Source: Glomus cerebriforme
Lineage: Eukaryota; Glomeromycota; Glomeromycetes; Glomerales; Glomeraceae
Direction of reading: 5' to 3'
Length of the DNA stretch: 14,337 bases
Assembly: GCA_003550305.1 (NCBI GenBank)
Contig: QKYT01000245.1
Coordinates: 51,031 to 65,367, forward strand
Each line of letters begins with the position of its first letter. Position 1 is the first letter of the stretch. Shown here one piece after another: positions 1-7,182 of the stretch. The notes beneath the pieces were generated by a model. That model saw only the letters and a list, made by a program, of their open reading frames with translations. It made no database searches and was not told the origin of the DNA. The position numbers and the translations under genes are program-made.

Positions 1-99
1 TACATTATCTGTGTACCACAAATGTGTAAATGTATTCAATAATTCTAATTGTGCAATATTAAGAATGCTCCGTTTAATAAATATATGCGAAAATTTAAC

Positions 100-136
100 A
101 ACAGATAAAAATTTTTTCAACAGATGTTTATCTGTT
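100..136. repeat. Inverted repeat, 10-bp perfect arms
   Basis: AACAGATAAA at 100-109 is the exact reverse complement of TTTATCTGTT at 127-136, with a 17-nt loop. A second, overlapping imperfect palindrome is centred near 127, because the loop itself contains CAACAGAT, facing ATCTGTTC. The function is unknown; it could be a protein-binding site or a transposon relic. Confidence 0.6.
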
Positions 137-152
137 CAAAAATTTAGGGCTA

Positions 153-164
153 ACCAAATTTGGT
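153..164. repeat. 12-bp perfect palindrome
   Basis: ACCAAATTTGGT reads the same on both strands. It sits 17 bp right of the 100-136 hairpin in otherwise featureless DNA. It could be a dimeric transcription-factor site; no neighbouring gene makes this testable from sequence alone. Confidence 0.5.
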
Positions 165-1297
165 AACCGCATAAAGAAAACTACGAATCCTATTCTTTCC
201 TTTTTTAAATTTTTTTTTTATATTAATTAGTATTGACTTTTTTTTGACACGACGATCTTTTTTTAAATCTACAATCGTTAAAATCAATAAAAAATCAAAT
301 ACTATATACAATATGCAATATATAACATCAGAAAATCAATATGATATAAAATGCTTGTAAAAAGATTTATTTTTAATACGATATGCGGAAAGAATTTTTT
401 CAGTCGGTTCTTTTTTCCTACTTTTTGCTTTAAAGAAAAAAAAATAAATTCTTTTTTTAAACGTTTACTTCGCAAATAGTATGAAATAAAATGACATAAA
501 ATAGTGATTTATTCTAGGAGTGGGATAAACAGGAATCCAAACACATCATTCATTAATGCCTTAATAAGGATTAGTAGGATCAATATTTTAATTAGTATGT
601 TGGAGCGTGACAAATGTAATCAATATAATCAATATGCAATGTTCACATGAATCATTGCGATTATAACACTTACGGATTACACGTATATTAACAAAATCTT
701 TCCGAGACTATTAGTAGTTTTTCTTTTTTGTTTGGATAAAAGTAGTAAAAAGTAGGTATTATTTGTTTAGATCATAGGATCATTACCTTTTTTAATTTAA
801 ATCACTTGATTTTAATTAACATTCTGCAGTCATCTGATTTTGAGAAACAGAAATACAGAATGTACTTTTTTTCTATTTATCGTGAATTAAAAATCGGTAA
901 AATTCCATATTTATGTTTTCTAGAATAATATTTTTGATTTGAATGTATTTTTTTTTTATTTTTGTTTTATTTTTTTGCACATGGTTATATGCAGTATGAA
1001 ATTTCTTGACAACAAAAAATTGTTATCAAATGTTTTGAAAATTGTTTCTTAAAATCCTTATTTTAATAATTTTTTTTTTTTTTTGCATATTAGATCACAT
1101 TGTAGATTATATTGATAAAAATAATGTCTTGTTTTGTCAATTTCTTAATTATATGATAATTAAAAATAAAAATATTGGATATACATTTAATATACCGAAA
1201 TAAATAGATTTTTATATAAAACGGCTCGTAAAAGTGCCCTGTCACTGATCGATTCGTTCTTTCAAATGCATTATTGGTTCTTCATTTTGGTTAATAG

Positions 1298-1480
1298 ATG
1301 ACTCAAAATTTTTGCATTGTAAATCTTAAAAACGAAACCAATTTTTTTGCGAGTAACATCCCTATAGAAAATGTTGATCCGTGTTTTACATTCCATGTTT
1401 ATTTCAGAATATTCACGGAATTACGAAAACAAGTGGTGGTATACAACATGAAACTTGGTGTGTATGATATGTACTGTTGA
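1298..1480 (+). CDS. Weak small ORF, 60 aa, unrecognised
   Basis: A 60-residue reading frame with no domain I recognise and no signal peptide or membrane segment. It is listed because a TATAAA lies at 1215-1220, about 80 nt upstream, the same spacing as at the supported gene starting at 5952, and because its codons are less dominated by Lys/Phe/Ile than the purely spurious frames here. A TTTCAG inside the frame could be a splice acceptor, so this might be part of a spliced gene. It may equally be chance. Confidence 0.2.
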   Translation: MTQNFCIVNLKNETNFFASNIPIENVDPCFTFHVYFRIFTELRKQVVVYNMKLGVYDMYC

Positions 1481-1638
1481 GGTAATATTTTAAATTATAT
1501 TTAATTTTATAAATTAGTTAAGCGAAAAGGTTATAAGGAATATAGAATTTTTCTTCATAATAACAATACAGTTATATAGCATATTACATAGATGACAGAA
1601 CATGCTTTCAAAGATACTATATCTAGAAGAAATGTGGG

Positions 1639-1680
1639 TGTGTGCTCGAAGCACACAAAAATTTTTTGTGCGCACGCACA
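1639..1680. repeat. Cluster of GC-containing palindromes, GT/CG alternation
   Basis: TGTGTGCT (1639-1646) and AGCACACA (1650-1657) form a perfect 8-bp stem with a 3-nt loop. GTGCGCAC (1668-1675) is a perfect palindrome 10 bp further on, and the CACA and TTTTTTGTG between them make a third imperfect one. The alternating purine-pyrimidine tract is of the type that can adopt Z-DNA. A weak 66-aa frame (1602-1802) runs across it but is not convincing as a gene. Confidence 0.55.
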
Positions 1681-2020
1681 TTTTACACATCGAATTTCAA
1701 CATGAACAACGAATTTTTCTTTTGATACATACAGTAGATTTATCAAAAATAGAAAATTATAAAGGATTAGGACCTAAAAGACTTTACACAACAACTTGGT
1801 AATAAACACAACATGACCGATTAGTTACGCACTTGTTGGAACATAAGCCACCTTTGAGGTCATTTTAAAATAAAATTAATTTTTAGAGTATCTATCGAAA
1901 AATTATAAATCAATTAATATCATCTATTCCTTTTTTTTTTTACATTATTAAATAAAATTATCCAAAGGTTTTTCTGCTATAAATCAGGTGAATTTTATCG
2001 TGATTTTGTTAATTTCTCTT

Positions 2021-2152
2021 AATTCTGGCCGAGATCGGAAAATAATGAAATCCGAATCAGTCCGATCAGTCCGATGTAGCACGCAACAAAATCGACGTGC
2101 CTTTTCGGAACCAATTGCTTAAGATTATCAAATATTAATCTCGGCCAAAATT
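2021..2152. mobile_element. MITE-like element with inverted ends
   Basis: The left end AATTCTGGCCGAGAT (2021-2035) and the right end ATCTCGGCCAAAATT (2138-2152) are inverted copies matching at 14 of 15 positions. They bound 132 bp that is clearly more GC-rich than its flanks. Inside is a perfect 9-bp tandem duplication of ATCAGTCCG (2056-2073). There is no room for a transposase, so if mobile it is non-autonomous. I see no convincing target-site duplication. It could also be a relic of a longer repeat. Confidence 0.45.
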
Positions 2153-2205
2153 TGACAATCTTCCTGGGCAAAATTAGATTTTATCAACTGATTGATTTAA
2201 AAAGT

Positions 2206-2211
2206 CACGTG
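2206..2211. promoter_or_regulatory. CACGTG E-box
   Basis: A single CACGTG lies about 380 bp downstream of the end of the HMG gene at 2593-3423. It is isolated, unlike the cluster before the gene at 5952, so its role is doubtful. Confidence 0.25.
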
Positions 2212-2592
2212 CAACTAATATGAATAAAATCTTTTTCACAAAAAAAATAGAAAGAGATACTCAATTTGAACAAAAAACAAATTCATATAAAAACCTCTTG
2301 TACAATCATCTGACTGTTACAAAGATGATGTAAAAAAAATATCAAGCAAGTACATTCAATATAATCTATACAGTGTAGAACAGAAAAAAACTCCGAAATT
2401 AAAAAATTTAATCATAAAATGCTTTAATCATCATAACAAATCACATGAAAAGTTCAAAATAATATCAAATACTGTATGTTCACAATTCACAGTGACCGAG
2501 TGACGCTCATTTAATTCACAAAAAAAAAATTTAGAAAAAAAAAAGGAAAAAAAACCATGCAAGGTATATATCATCGATTGGTCTTTCTAAAG

Positions 2593-3423
2593 CTAATTCG
2601 AAGAAGGTTGATAATTTATACTAACATCAGCATTTCCATAGTAAAAACCATCGAAAGATGATGTCTGTTGTACCGGTTGTAGAGACTCTAAGTATATTTG
2701 TTGTAACTGTTGCTGTTGTAATTGCATGTCTTGGGGACTCACATCTAAATAAAACGGGGACATTACCATTTGGCATAATTGCGGAATTTGATCCTCACGA
2801 ATACCGGAATATTCGTCGTAATATTCATTATTTGTAAATAATGTTCCAAAAGTGTCATCTTGTGAGATAAGTTGATTATATAAGACAGGTTGACACAACC
2901 AATCTCCATGTTCTTTTTCTTGTATAGATATTGAAGTTTCCTGTTCTTCTGGAATGAGAACAGGGCTTGCTTCAATTGTTTGTGAAGATTTTCTTCTTTT
3001 TTTAATAGGTCTAGGTTTTGCAATTGTATTAGCATCGATAATAATGAAATCCTCATCATTAGTCCTTTTCTTGCGTCTTTCATAAGTGTAATCTGGGAAC
3101 CTCAAACGATGTCGTCTCTTAAGTTCTTCAGCAATTTGAGTATAACTCTGCTTCTCCTCTTTATTTGCTCCATTCCAGATGTAAGTCGCAGCAGTGGATA
3201 GGAATTTTCCATCATCAGATATTTTTAGTTGTTTCGCAACATAAGCTAGCTGGCGTCGAAAGACAATGAAACTGTTCATTTCTCTTGGAGCTGTAGATTT
3301 TTGCGGCATTTCTAAATCATCAGCTGAGCAAGGGCAAGGAAGCAAGAGCTTCTTGTTTAACTTTTGAATGAAGTTTCTAATGTCGGGGGAGGTGGATTTC
3401 CCTTTTTGTCTTTCAATATCCAT
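2593..3423 (-). CDS. HMG-box (MATA_HMG-type) transcription factor, gene A
   Basis: A 276-aa protein with one HMG box at about residues 45-116. The box starts with a PREMNSFIVFRR motif (the place of the usual RPxNAFxxYR), keeps the helix-2 tryptophan at W83 (YIWNGA), and ends in helix 3 with H105 and FPDYTY (109-114), the signature ending of Sox/mating-type HMG boxes. Basic clusters RRKKR (about 116-120) and KKRRK (141-145) are likely nuclear localisation signals. The C-terminal half is acidic, then Gln-rich at about 231-254, as in activation domains. A pre-HMG peptide LLLPCPCSADDL (about 26-37) resembles one in genes B and C. It is expected to bind and bend DNA in the nucleus as a sequence-specific regulator. 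The start codon at 3423 has a good eukaryotic context (A at -3, G at +4). No intron is needed. Family call is firm; target genes are unknown. Confidence 0.9.
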   Translation of the reverse strand: MDIERQKGKSTSPDIRNFIQKLNKKLLLPCPCSADDLEMPQKSTAPREMNSFIVFRRQLAYVAKQLKISDDGKFLSTAATYIWNGANKEEKQSYTQIAEELKRRHRLRFPDYTYERRKKRTNDEDFIIIDANTIAKPRPIKKRRKSSQTIEASPVLIPEEQETSISIQEKEHGDWLCQPVLYNQLISQDDTFGTLFTNNEYYDEYSGIREDQIPQLCQMVMSPFYLDVSPQDMQLQQQQLQQIYLESLQPVQQTSSFDGFYYGNADVSINYQPSSN

Positions 3424-3446
3424 TGTTCAACACTTGAAAGACTCAT
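3357..3446 (-). CDS. Upstream ORF overlapping the gene A start
   Basis: A 29-codon frame opens with ATG at 3446, 23 nt before the main ATG of the HMG gene and out of frame with it, and ends at TAA 3359-3357 inside the coding region. If transcription starts upstream of 3446, for example from the reverse TATAAA at 3592-3597, ribosomes starting here would bypass the main ATG, so it could damp translation. Its -3 position is A, a usable context. Whether it is in the mRNA cannot be seen from DNA. Confidence 0.35.
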   Translation of the reverse strand: MSLSSVEQWILKDKKGNPPPPTLETSFKS

Positions 3447-3591
3447 GATTAAAGAAATAAAATAAATAAAAAAGGGAAAAAAAATAAATCTTTTGAATAA
3501 AAAAATAAGGGCGTCTCTTGTTTATTAAATGAAAATGAATTCTTTTGTCTTGTGAACAAAAAATGAGTGGGAAAGAATTTATGTTGGAACT

Positions 3592-3597
3592 TTTATA
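3592..3597 (-). promoter_or_regulatory. Possible TATA box of HMG gene A
   Basis: TATAAA on the minus strand about 170 nt before the start codon at 3423. In DNA this AT-rich many TATA matches arise by chance, so the assignment rests only on orientation and distance. Confidence 0.25.
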
Positions 3598-4140
3598 ACA
3601 ACAATTACATTATATATATATTATTTATATTTAACAAAAACAAATAAAACTTAAAATTATAATTTAAGTATACTGTGTGGAACTTAGAAATTACGATTAC
3701 TAGTACTGCATACAATATTTCATTTAACATAACTAAACAGTCCAAAGCACTACTTTCTATTCATCATGGCCGGGCCTGGAACATCCATTTATAGTAATTG
3801 AAGTAACCTTGTGATAGTACGATAGAAAAAACGTTTCCACAGGTTTCGTCACATGAATAGAATATTATTTGCTGCTTCTTTTCGAAATAAATTTTAGTTC
3901 ATATATTTTAAAATTTTTTTTTCCTTTAAAACGTGATTTATGAAAACTTTTAGGTTTGCTTATAAAATTAAAACTTTATCTGAATTATTGAAACTTTGCC
4001 ATTTTCAGACATTATTCTTCGTATCAATTAAATGTTTTGAATAATCAATTATTATAATCTTGGCCCAAATTATCGTTGGCCAAAATTAAAATTTCAGTAA
4101 ATTTTAAATGTTTAACATCTTAAACTACTATCTAAGACTG

Positions 4141-4290
4141 GGTTAGTTTGGGACATGGTCAAAGTTTCAGGTATAAGATTTCCCGAGTTTGATTTGGAGT
4201 TTGGCAACAGGTTCTAGCTTGGTTTGGGATATGGTTAAATTTTGGACATAGGATTGTCCCAAGTCGGATTTGGGACATGATTACGTTTGG
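4141..4290. repeat. Degenerate tandem repeat, about 76-bp period
   Basis: Two copies beginning at 4141 and 4217 align over about 65 bp with one short shift: both carry TTTGGGA-ATGGT-AAA, then ATA-GATT and a TCCC block. A partial third copy starts near 4268 (TTTGGGACATGATTACG). The unit is richer in G than its surroundings, so the strands are compositionally skewed. The frame is not protein coding. It may be a worn satellite or part of an old transposon. Confidence 0.55.
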
Positions 4291-4554
4291 GCTACAAAAA
4301 AATTTGCTAAATTATTTTTTTAAACATATCCAAAAAGTTAGAATATTAAAATTTTACCATGAAATTTCTGTATAAAAAAAGAAATATACCTGGTAAAGAC
4401 TTTGCTTGGTTAAAATTAATTTAGTTTGACTAAAGTACTCAAAGTCTCAAATTACATTATATACTATATCTGATATAACTCTTGATTTTTAAAAAAAAAT
4501 CATGAATAAATATTTTAAAATCCTATACCTTACATTAAAACATAAAAGAAATTT

Positions 4555-4812
4555 GTGACAAATATAAAATGCGAAAAGTATACAGTAAATAACCTCCTTA
4601 GCGGAACATTTCCTAGCTCTAGACCCGCCAACGGTCCTAGGGGGAAGGGAGGGCATGGCAAGAGAAAATTAAAAATTGAAACCACTAAAAATTTTAAAAT
4701 CTTTTTGTCAAAGTATAAAAAGTTAGAAAGAGGTCATTTGGAGACAGCAAGTGGTGACACGCCAATCAGAAAATTACCTGCCTACCAATCAAATCTTTAT
4801 TTTTTATATTAG
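4555..4812 (+). CDS. Weak ORF, 85 aa, basic, in a GC-rich patch
   Basis: A Gly/Lys/Arg-rich frame (SRPANGPRGKGGHGKRK near residues 22-38) over a patch at about 4600-4665 that is markedly more GC-rich than anything else non-coding in the window. No family is recognised. The second half (about residues 60-80, HLETASGDTPIRKLPAY) looks like ordinary protein composition. There are no introns or upstream signals that support it. It may be an exon, a gene fragment or a transposon remnant. Confidence 0.25.
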   Translation: MTNIKCEKYTVNNLLSGTFPSSRPANGPRGKGGHGKRKLKIETTKNFKIFLSKYKKLERGHLETASGDTPIRKLPAYQSNLYFLY

Positions 4813-4882
4813 TAATAAAAATGTTTTTTTTTTTTACATTACTGAATTGATCATATAATTTAAATTGCGATTTTCTCGAAAT

Positions 4883-4893
4883 CACGTGATTGG
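4883..4893. promoter_or_regulatory. CACGTGATTGG composite site (first copy)
   Basis: A CACGTG E-box inside the 10-bp palindrome ATCACGTGAT (4881-4890), fused to ATTGG, the inverse of a CCAAT box. The same 11-mer recurs at 5740-5750. E-boxes are bound by bHLH or bZIP-type dimers and CCAAT by the HAP/NF-Y complex. That the two are adjacent twice is seen directly; joint use is inferred. Confidence 0.45.
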
Positions 4894-4900
4894 AGTATCG

Positions 4901-4920
4901 CGCCACCTTTTGCTGTGGCG
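4901..4920. repeat. Hairpin, 6-bp GC-rich stem
   Basis: CGCCAC (4901-4906) and GTGGCG (4915-4920) pair perfectly around an 8-nt loop, directly right of the first CACGTG composite site. A fully GC-biased stem is uncommon in this AT-rich window. It may be a binding site; it has no T-tract and is not a terminator. Confidence 0.45.
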
Positions 4921-5095
4921 GTCTCAATTTGAAATATTACTTTCTGCTTGACTTAATAAAGTAATCTTTTGGTATAAAAAAAATACTCAATTTGAAAAAA
5001 TTACAGTCCAATAACTCGTAAAAACCAAATACAGTCATTCTGTCTTTATACAAATTAAGTAAATCAATTTCTATATTTAGGGGACGTCTAAAGCC

Positions 5096-5111
5096 GTGTT
5101 CGATCACGTGA
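5096..5111. promoter_or_regulatory. CACGTG E-box, left arm of a 16-bp inverted repeat
   Basis: GTGTTCGATCACGTGA is the exact reverse complement of 5469-5484. It contains TCACGTGA (5104-5111). The match extends 8 bp beyond the palindromic core, so the two sites are oriented, facing away from each other across about 357 bp. Confidence 0.5.
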
Positions 5112-5468
5112 CTCGAAAAAATCGGGTTTTCTAAATAAACCTTTTCCCAACCTATATAACCTTTCAAAATACATATGATAAGTGTATTTTGTCCCGCTCT
5201 GCAAGTTTAATTAGAACGCTTAATGAGATTTAGAACACCGTTTTTTATTTATTTGACTTTTTTCATGTTTGCTAAAATTTATTTATCCATTTTGGATATG
5301 ATCAGCAAAGATCGTTCGTTCATATGTAAAGTCAAAAACACTATTCAAAATCAAACATTTTCGACTTACGTAATCTTGCAGAGCATGCTAAAATACATTT
5401 ATTCTATAGGTTTCAAGTTCAACATTAATCTTAGTTTACAAAATATTTAACATTTAAGTTATTTCAAA

Positions 5469-5492
5469 TCACGTGATCGAACACTATATAAA
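5469..5492 (+). promoter_or_regulatory. CACGTG E-box (right arm) followed by TATATAAA
   Basis: TCACGTGATCGAACAC (5469-5484) is the right arm of the inverted repeat with 5096-5111, and is followed at once by TATATAAA (5485-5492). Together they look like a compact promoter reading rightwards. The first ATG after it (5496) gives only an 18-codon frame, so any product would be a non-coding RNA, a short peptide, or a long leader for the gene at 5952. Confidence 0.4.
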
Positions 5493-5657
5493 AAAATGGA
5501 TATAATCAACTTTTGGTTAAAAGCCACTTTTAATTATTTAAGTGTAATTTAGTATACCATTTACTGATAATAATGCTTTTTACTATTGAATTACTGTTAG
5601 AATTTCGAAAAAAATTTACACCATATTATTTTTATTTTTAGTAGTCAATAATAGTGG

Positions 5658-5683
5658 TATAAATAGTAATCGCATACGTATGC
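5658..5683 (+). promoter_or_regulatory. TATA box followed by a 12-bp palindrome
   Basis: TATAAATAG (5658-5666) is followed 5 bp later by GCATACGTATGC (5672-5683), a perfect 12-bp palindrome. The same order, TATAAATAG then a dyad, occurs before HMG gene C at 12546-12576. It lies about 290 nt before the ATG at 5952 and could be a distal start site or operator. Confidence 0.4.
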
Positions 5684-5739
5684 TGTGTCACGTATTGTTT
5701 ATTTATTATAAATCTAACTAATACACAAACAGAAATCGC

Positions 5740-5750
5740 CACGTGATTGG
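5740..5750. promoter_or_regulatory. CACGTGATTGG composite site (second copy)
   Basis: An exact copy of the 11-mer at 4883-4893, about 200 nt before the start codon of the gene at 5952 and 117 bp before its nearest TATA box, a normal place for an upstream activating site. Confidence 0.5.
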
Positions 5751-5866
5751 TTAGCACCAACTTCGCTTCTAAATATGAAAGTTTATTAACTTTCTGCATA
5801 ATTGCATGGCAACGAAATCAATTTTTTTTAGGTAGTTATGAATGCAAAAAGTCCTTCAGGAAAACA

Positions 5867-5872
5867 TATAAA
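5867..5872 (+). promoter_or_regulatory. TATA box of the spliced gene
   Basis: TATAAA about 80 nt upstream of the ATG at 5952, with an A-rich leader (a run of about 10 A directly before the ATG). Spacing suits a TATA-dependent fungal promoter with a leader of roughly 50 nt. Confidence 0.45.
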
Positions 5873-5951
5873 ATGAGTTGGGTTTGAAATTTGAATATAT
5901 TCAATACATCTTATTTTTTAATAAAATAAACATATAGAAAGAAAAAAAAAA

Positions 5952-6890
5952 ATGCAACATCATTATCAATATTATCGATCTTCAATTTCTTATGACAATA
6001 TCACCAATTTATCTAATATATTGGCAAATCTCCTTAATAAATATGCGGATTATAAGATTATATATTGGTGTCAACAGAATCATGTCATTGCTAAAGAGTC
6101 GACAAATATTTTAAATCCTCAAGATCAAGATTTCCAAAGATTTGTCGATGCGGTAACCGACTGGAACATTGTTCCTAATCATCCTACTGAGATTACATTA
6201 GTTTCTAATTTCCAAGACTATCAACAATTTCTTCCTAATGAACTCATAAATTTTATGAAATTTATTCTCGGATTAACTTATCTTTTAGACAATCTAGAAT
6301 ATCCTGAGGATGTTTATCCTTTTATTGGGATAACATACTTTGTTTACAATAAACTAGATCAATCCTCATTTTTAAACCCTAATATTAAGGCTCTCATTTT
6401 ACAAGACATTCGTAATTTATGGACCAAGCTTATTTTTAAGAAAACTGAAAGTCATATTAATTTGTAAGAGCGATCAATTTATAATTAAATCATTATTTAT
6501 TATATTCTTTCTTACGGTAATTATTTAAATAGGAAAGATGAATGGAATGTTCTGATTCGTGAGACTAAACATTGGGTTTTTCCTAATCCAAGAAGAGTGT
6601 AAGCAAATTTATTACATTTTTGTTAAATTATTTATATAATAATATAATCATAATAACTATTTATCAAATTGTAGAAATTTAACACCTGTATTTAATATCA
6701 TAACTCGGAATCAATCTAGAACTGTAGTTCCTTTATCAGTTTACATTCAAGGAGCGCTTTATAGAGTATTATTTTTATTAAATTAATATTCTACTAATAA
6801 TGGGTTAGTTAATTAAAATTATATTTATAGAATAGTGGCGTTCATCATGTGATCTGTGCATCTTTAAAATATAATGATGTACATACATGA
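5952..6890 (+). CDS. Spliced gene, unrecognised protein of about 242 aa
   Basis: Four exons are inferred: 5952-6463, 6533-6598, 6675-6765 and 6831-6890 (stop TGA 6888-6890). Junctions 1 and 2 both fall after the second base of a codon and junction 3 between codons, and the frame stays open through all of them. Exon 2 reads KDEWNVLIRETKHWVFPNPR and exon 3 NLTPVFNIITRNQSRTVVPL, both protein-like. If intron 3 is kept, translation ends at TAA 6784-6786 and gives 229 aa. The protein is rich in Asn, Leu, Tyr and Phe, with no signal peptide, clear membrane segment, zinc finger or repeat. I do not recognise a family; it may be lineage-specific. Upstream lies the CACGTG cluster, and an AATAAA follows at 6982-6987, about 90 nt after the stop. 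The reading frame of exons 1-3 is well supported; exon 4 is less certain. Confidence 0.7.
6464..6532 (+). other. Intron 1 (69 nt) of the spliced gene
   Basis: GTAAGA donor, AATAG acceptor. Without splicing the frame stops one codon after the donor (TAA 6465-6467). Removing it rebuilds a Leu codon and opens exon 2. Confidence 0.75.
6599..6674 (+). other. Intron 2 (76 nt) of the spliced gene
   Basis: GTAAGC donor, TTGTAG acceptor, with AATAACTAT as a possible branch site. As with intron 1, an in-frame TAA overlaps the donor, and splicing rebuilds a Val codon leading into an open exon 3. Confidence 0.75.
6766..6830 (+). other. Probable intron 3 (65 nt) of the spliced gene
   Basis: GTATTA donor, TTATAG acceptor and a TACTAAT branch-like motif at 6790-6796. 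The size matches introns 1 and 2. It carries an in-frame stop, so retention yields a shorter C-terminus ending VLFLLN; removal adds 19 residues from exon 4. Confidence 0.5.
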
Positions 6891-6981
6891 GCCGATGATA
6901 TACAGTATACACGTTAAAGGACTATTCGATTAACTGTACTATATACGGTGAAATCCGAAATGATTGTTTAATTTATATGGA

Positions 6982-6987
6982 AATAAA
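6982..6987 (+). terminator. Possible polyadenylation signal
   Basis: AATAAA about 90 nt after the exon 4 stop of the spliced gene, a normal distance. The hexamer is common by chance here. Confidence 0.3.
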
Positions 6988-7164
6988 AAATCGCATTATA
7001 ATATAATATCATCGTATATTTTCAACGTTTCGTTCATTACTGCAAAGTAACTGAATGTCATTTCGTTGATTTCGTTAATAAAGATATGTTTTTATCAAAT
7101 ATTTTTTTTTTTTTTTGTAATGTTTTTCCCGTCTTCAATATAAAATTTGGTTCATAAATGTTTC

Positions 7165-7182
7165 TTTTTTTTTAAAAAAAAA
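7165..7182. repeat. T9A9 palindrome
   Basis: Nine T followed by nine A, then AATAAAGATTATAAATA-like sequence that resembles the right flank of the palindrome at 8367-8384. Perfectly self-complementary. Confidence 0.5.

Larger units (their letters stand above)
1..1297. other. Intergenic, AT-rich, no supported gene
   Basis: I see no coding frame of useful length on either strand. The stretch holds T/A homopolymers, a hairpin at 100-136, a 12-bp palindrome at 153-164 and a short inverted pair of CATTCTG at 820-826 with CAGAATG at 856-862. Near its right end there is a TATAAA at 1215-1220, placed about 80 nt before the ATG at 1298. Confidence 0.6.
1481..2592. other. Intergenic, repeat-bearing
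   Basis: No supported gene. It contains the palindrome patch at 1639-1680, the inverted-end element at 2021-2152, one CACGTG at 2206-2211 and several A-rich tracts just downstream of the minus-strand HMG gene (2593-3423), where that gene's 3' untranslated region must lie. Confidence 0.6.
3447..4554. other. Intergenic between gene A and the GC-rich ORF
   Basis: No supported gene. The first part is the leader and promoter side of HMG gene A. It holds the two motifs TTGGCCC (about 4060-4066) and GGCCAAAATT (4078-4087), which resemble the ends of the element at 2021-2152, and then the degenerate tandem repeat at 4141-4290. Confidence 0.55.

Noticed and set aside
2763..3083. 106-codon frame inside HMG gene A
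   Set aside because: Same strand, shifted frame of the well-supported HMG gene; a shadow.
2366..3682. TATACAGTGTAGAAC near 2366 and TATACTGTGTGGAAC near 3668 as direct repeats flanking gene A
   Set aside because: 13 of 15 matches in low-complexity DNA with no other structure; too weak to call a duplication of the insertion type.
4937..5450. Two small divergent frames, minus 4937-5167 and plus 5223-5450
   Set aside because: They lie between the paired E-boxes, which made a divergent gene pair tempting, but both are low-complexity, unrecognised and lack sensible TATA spacing.
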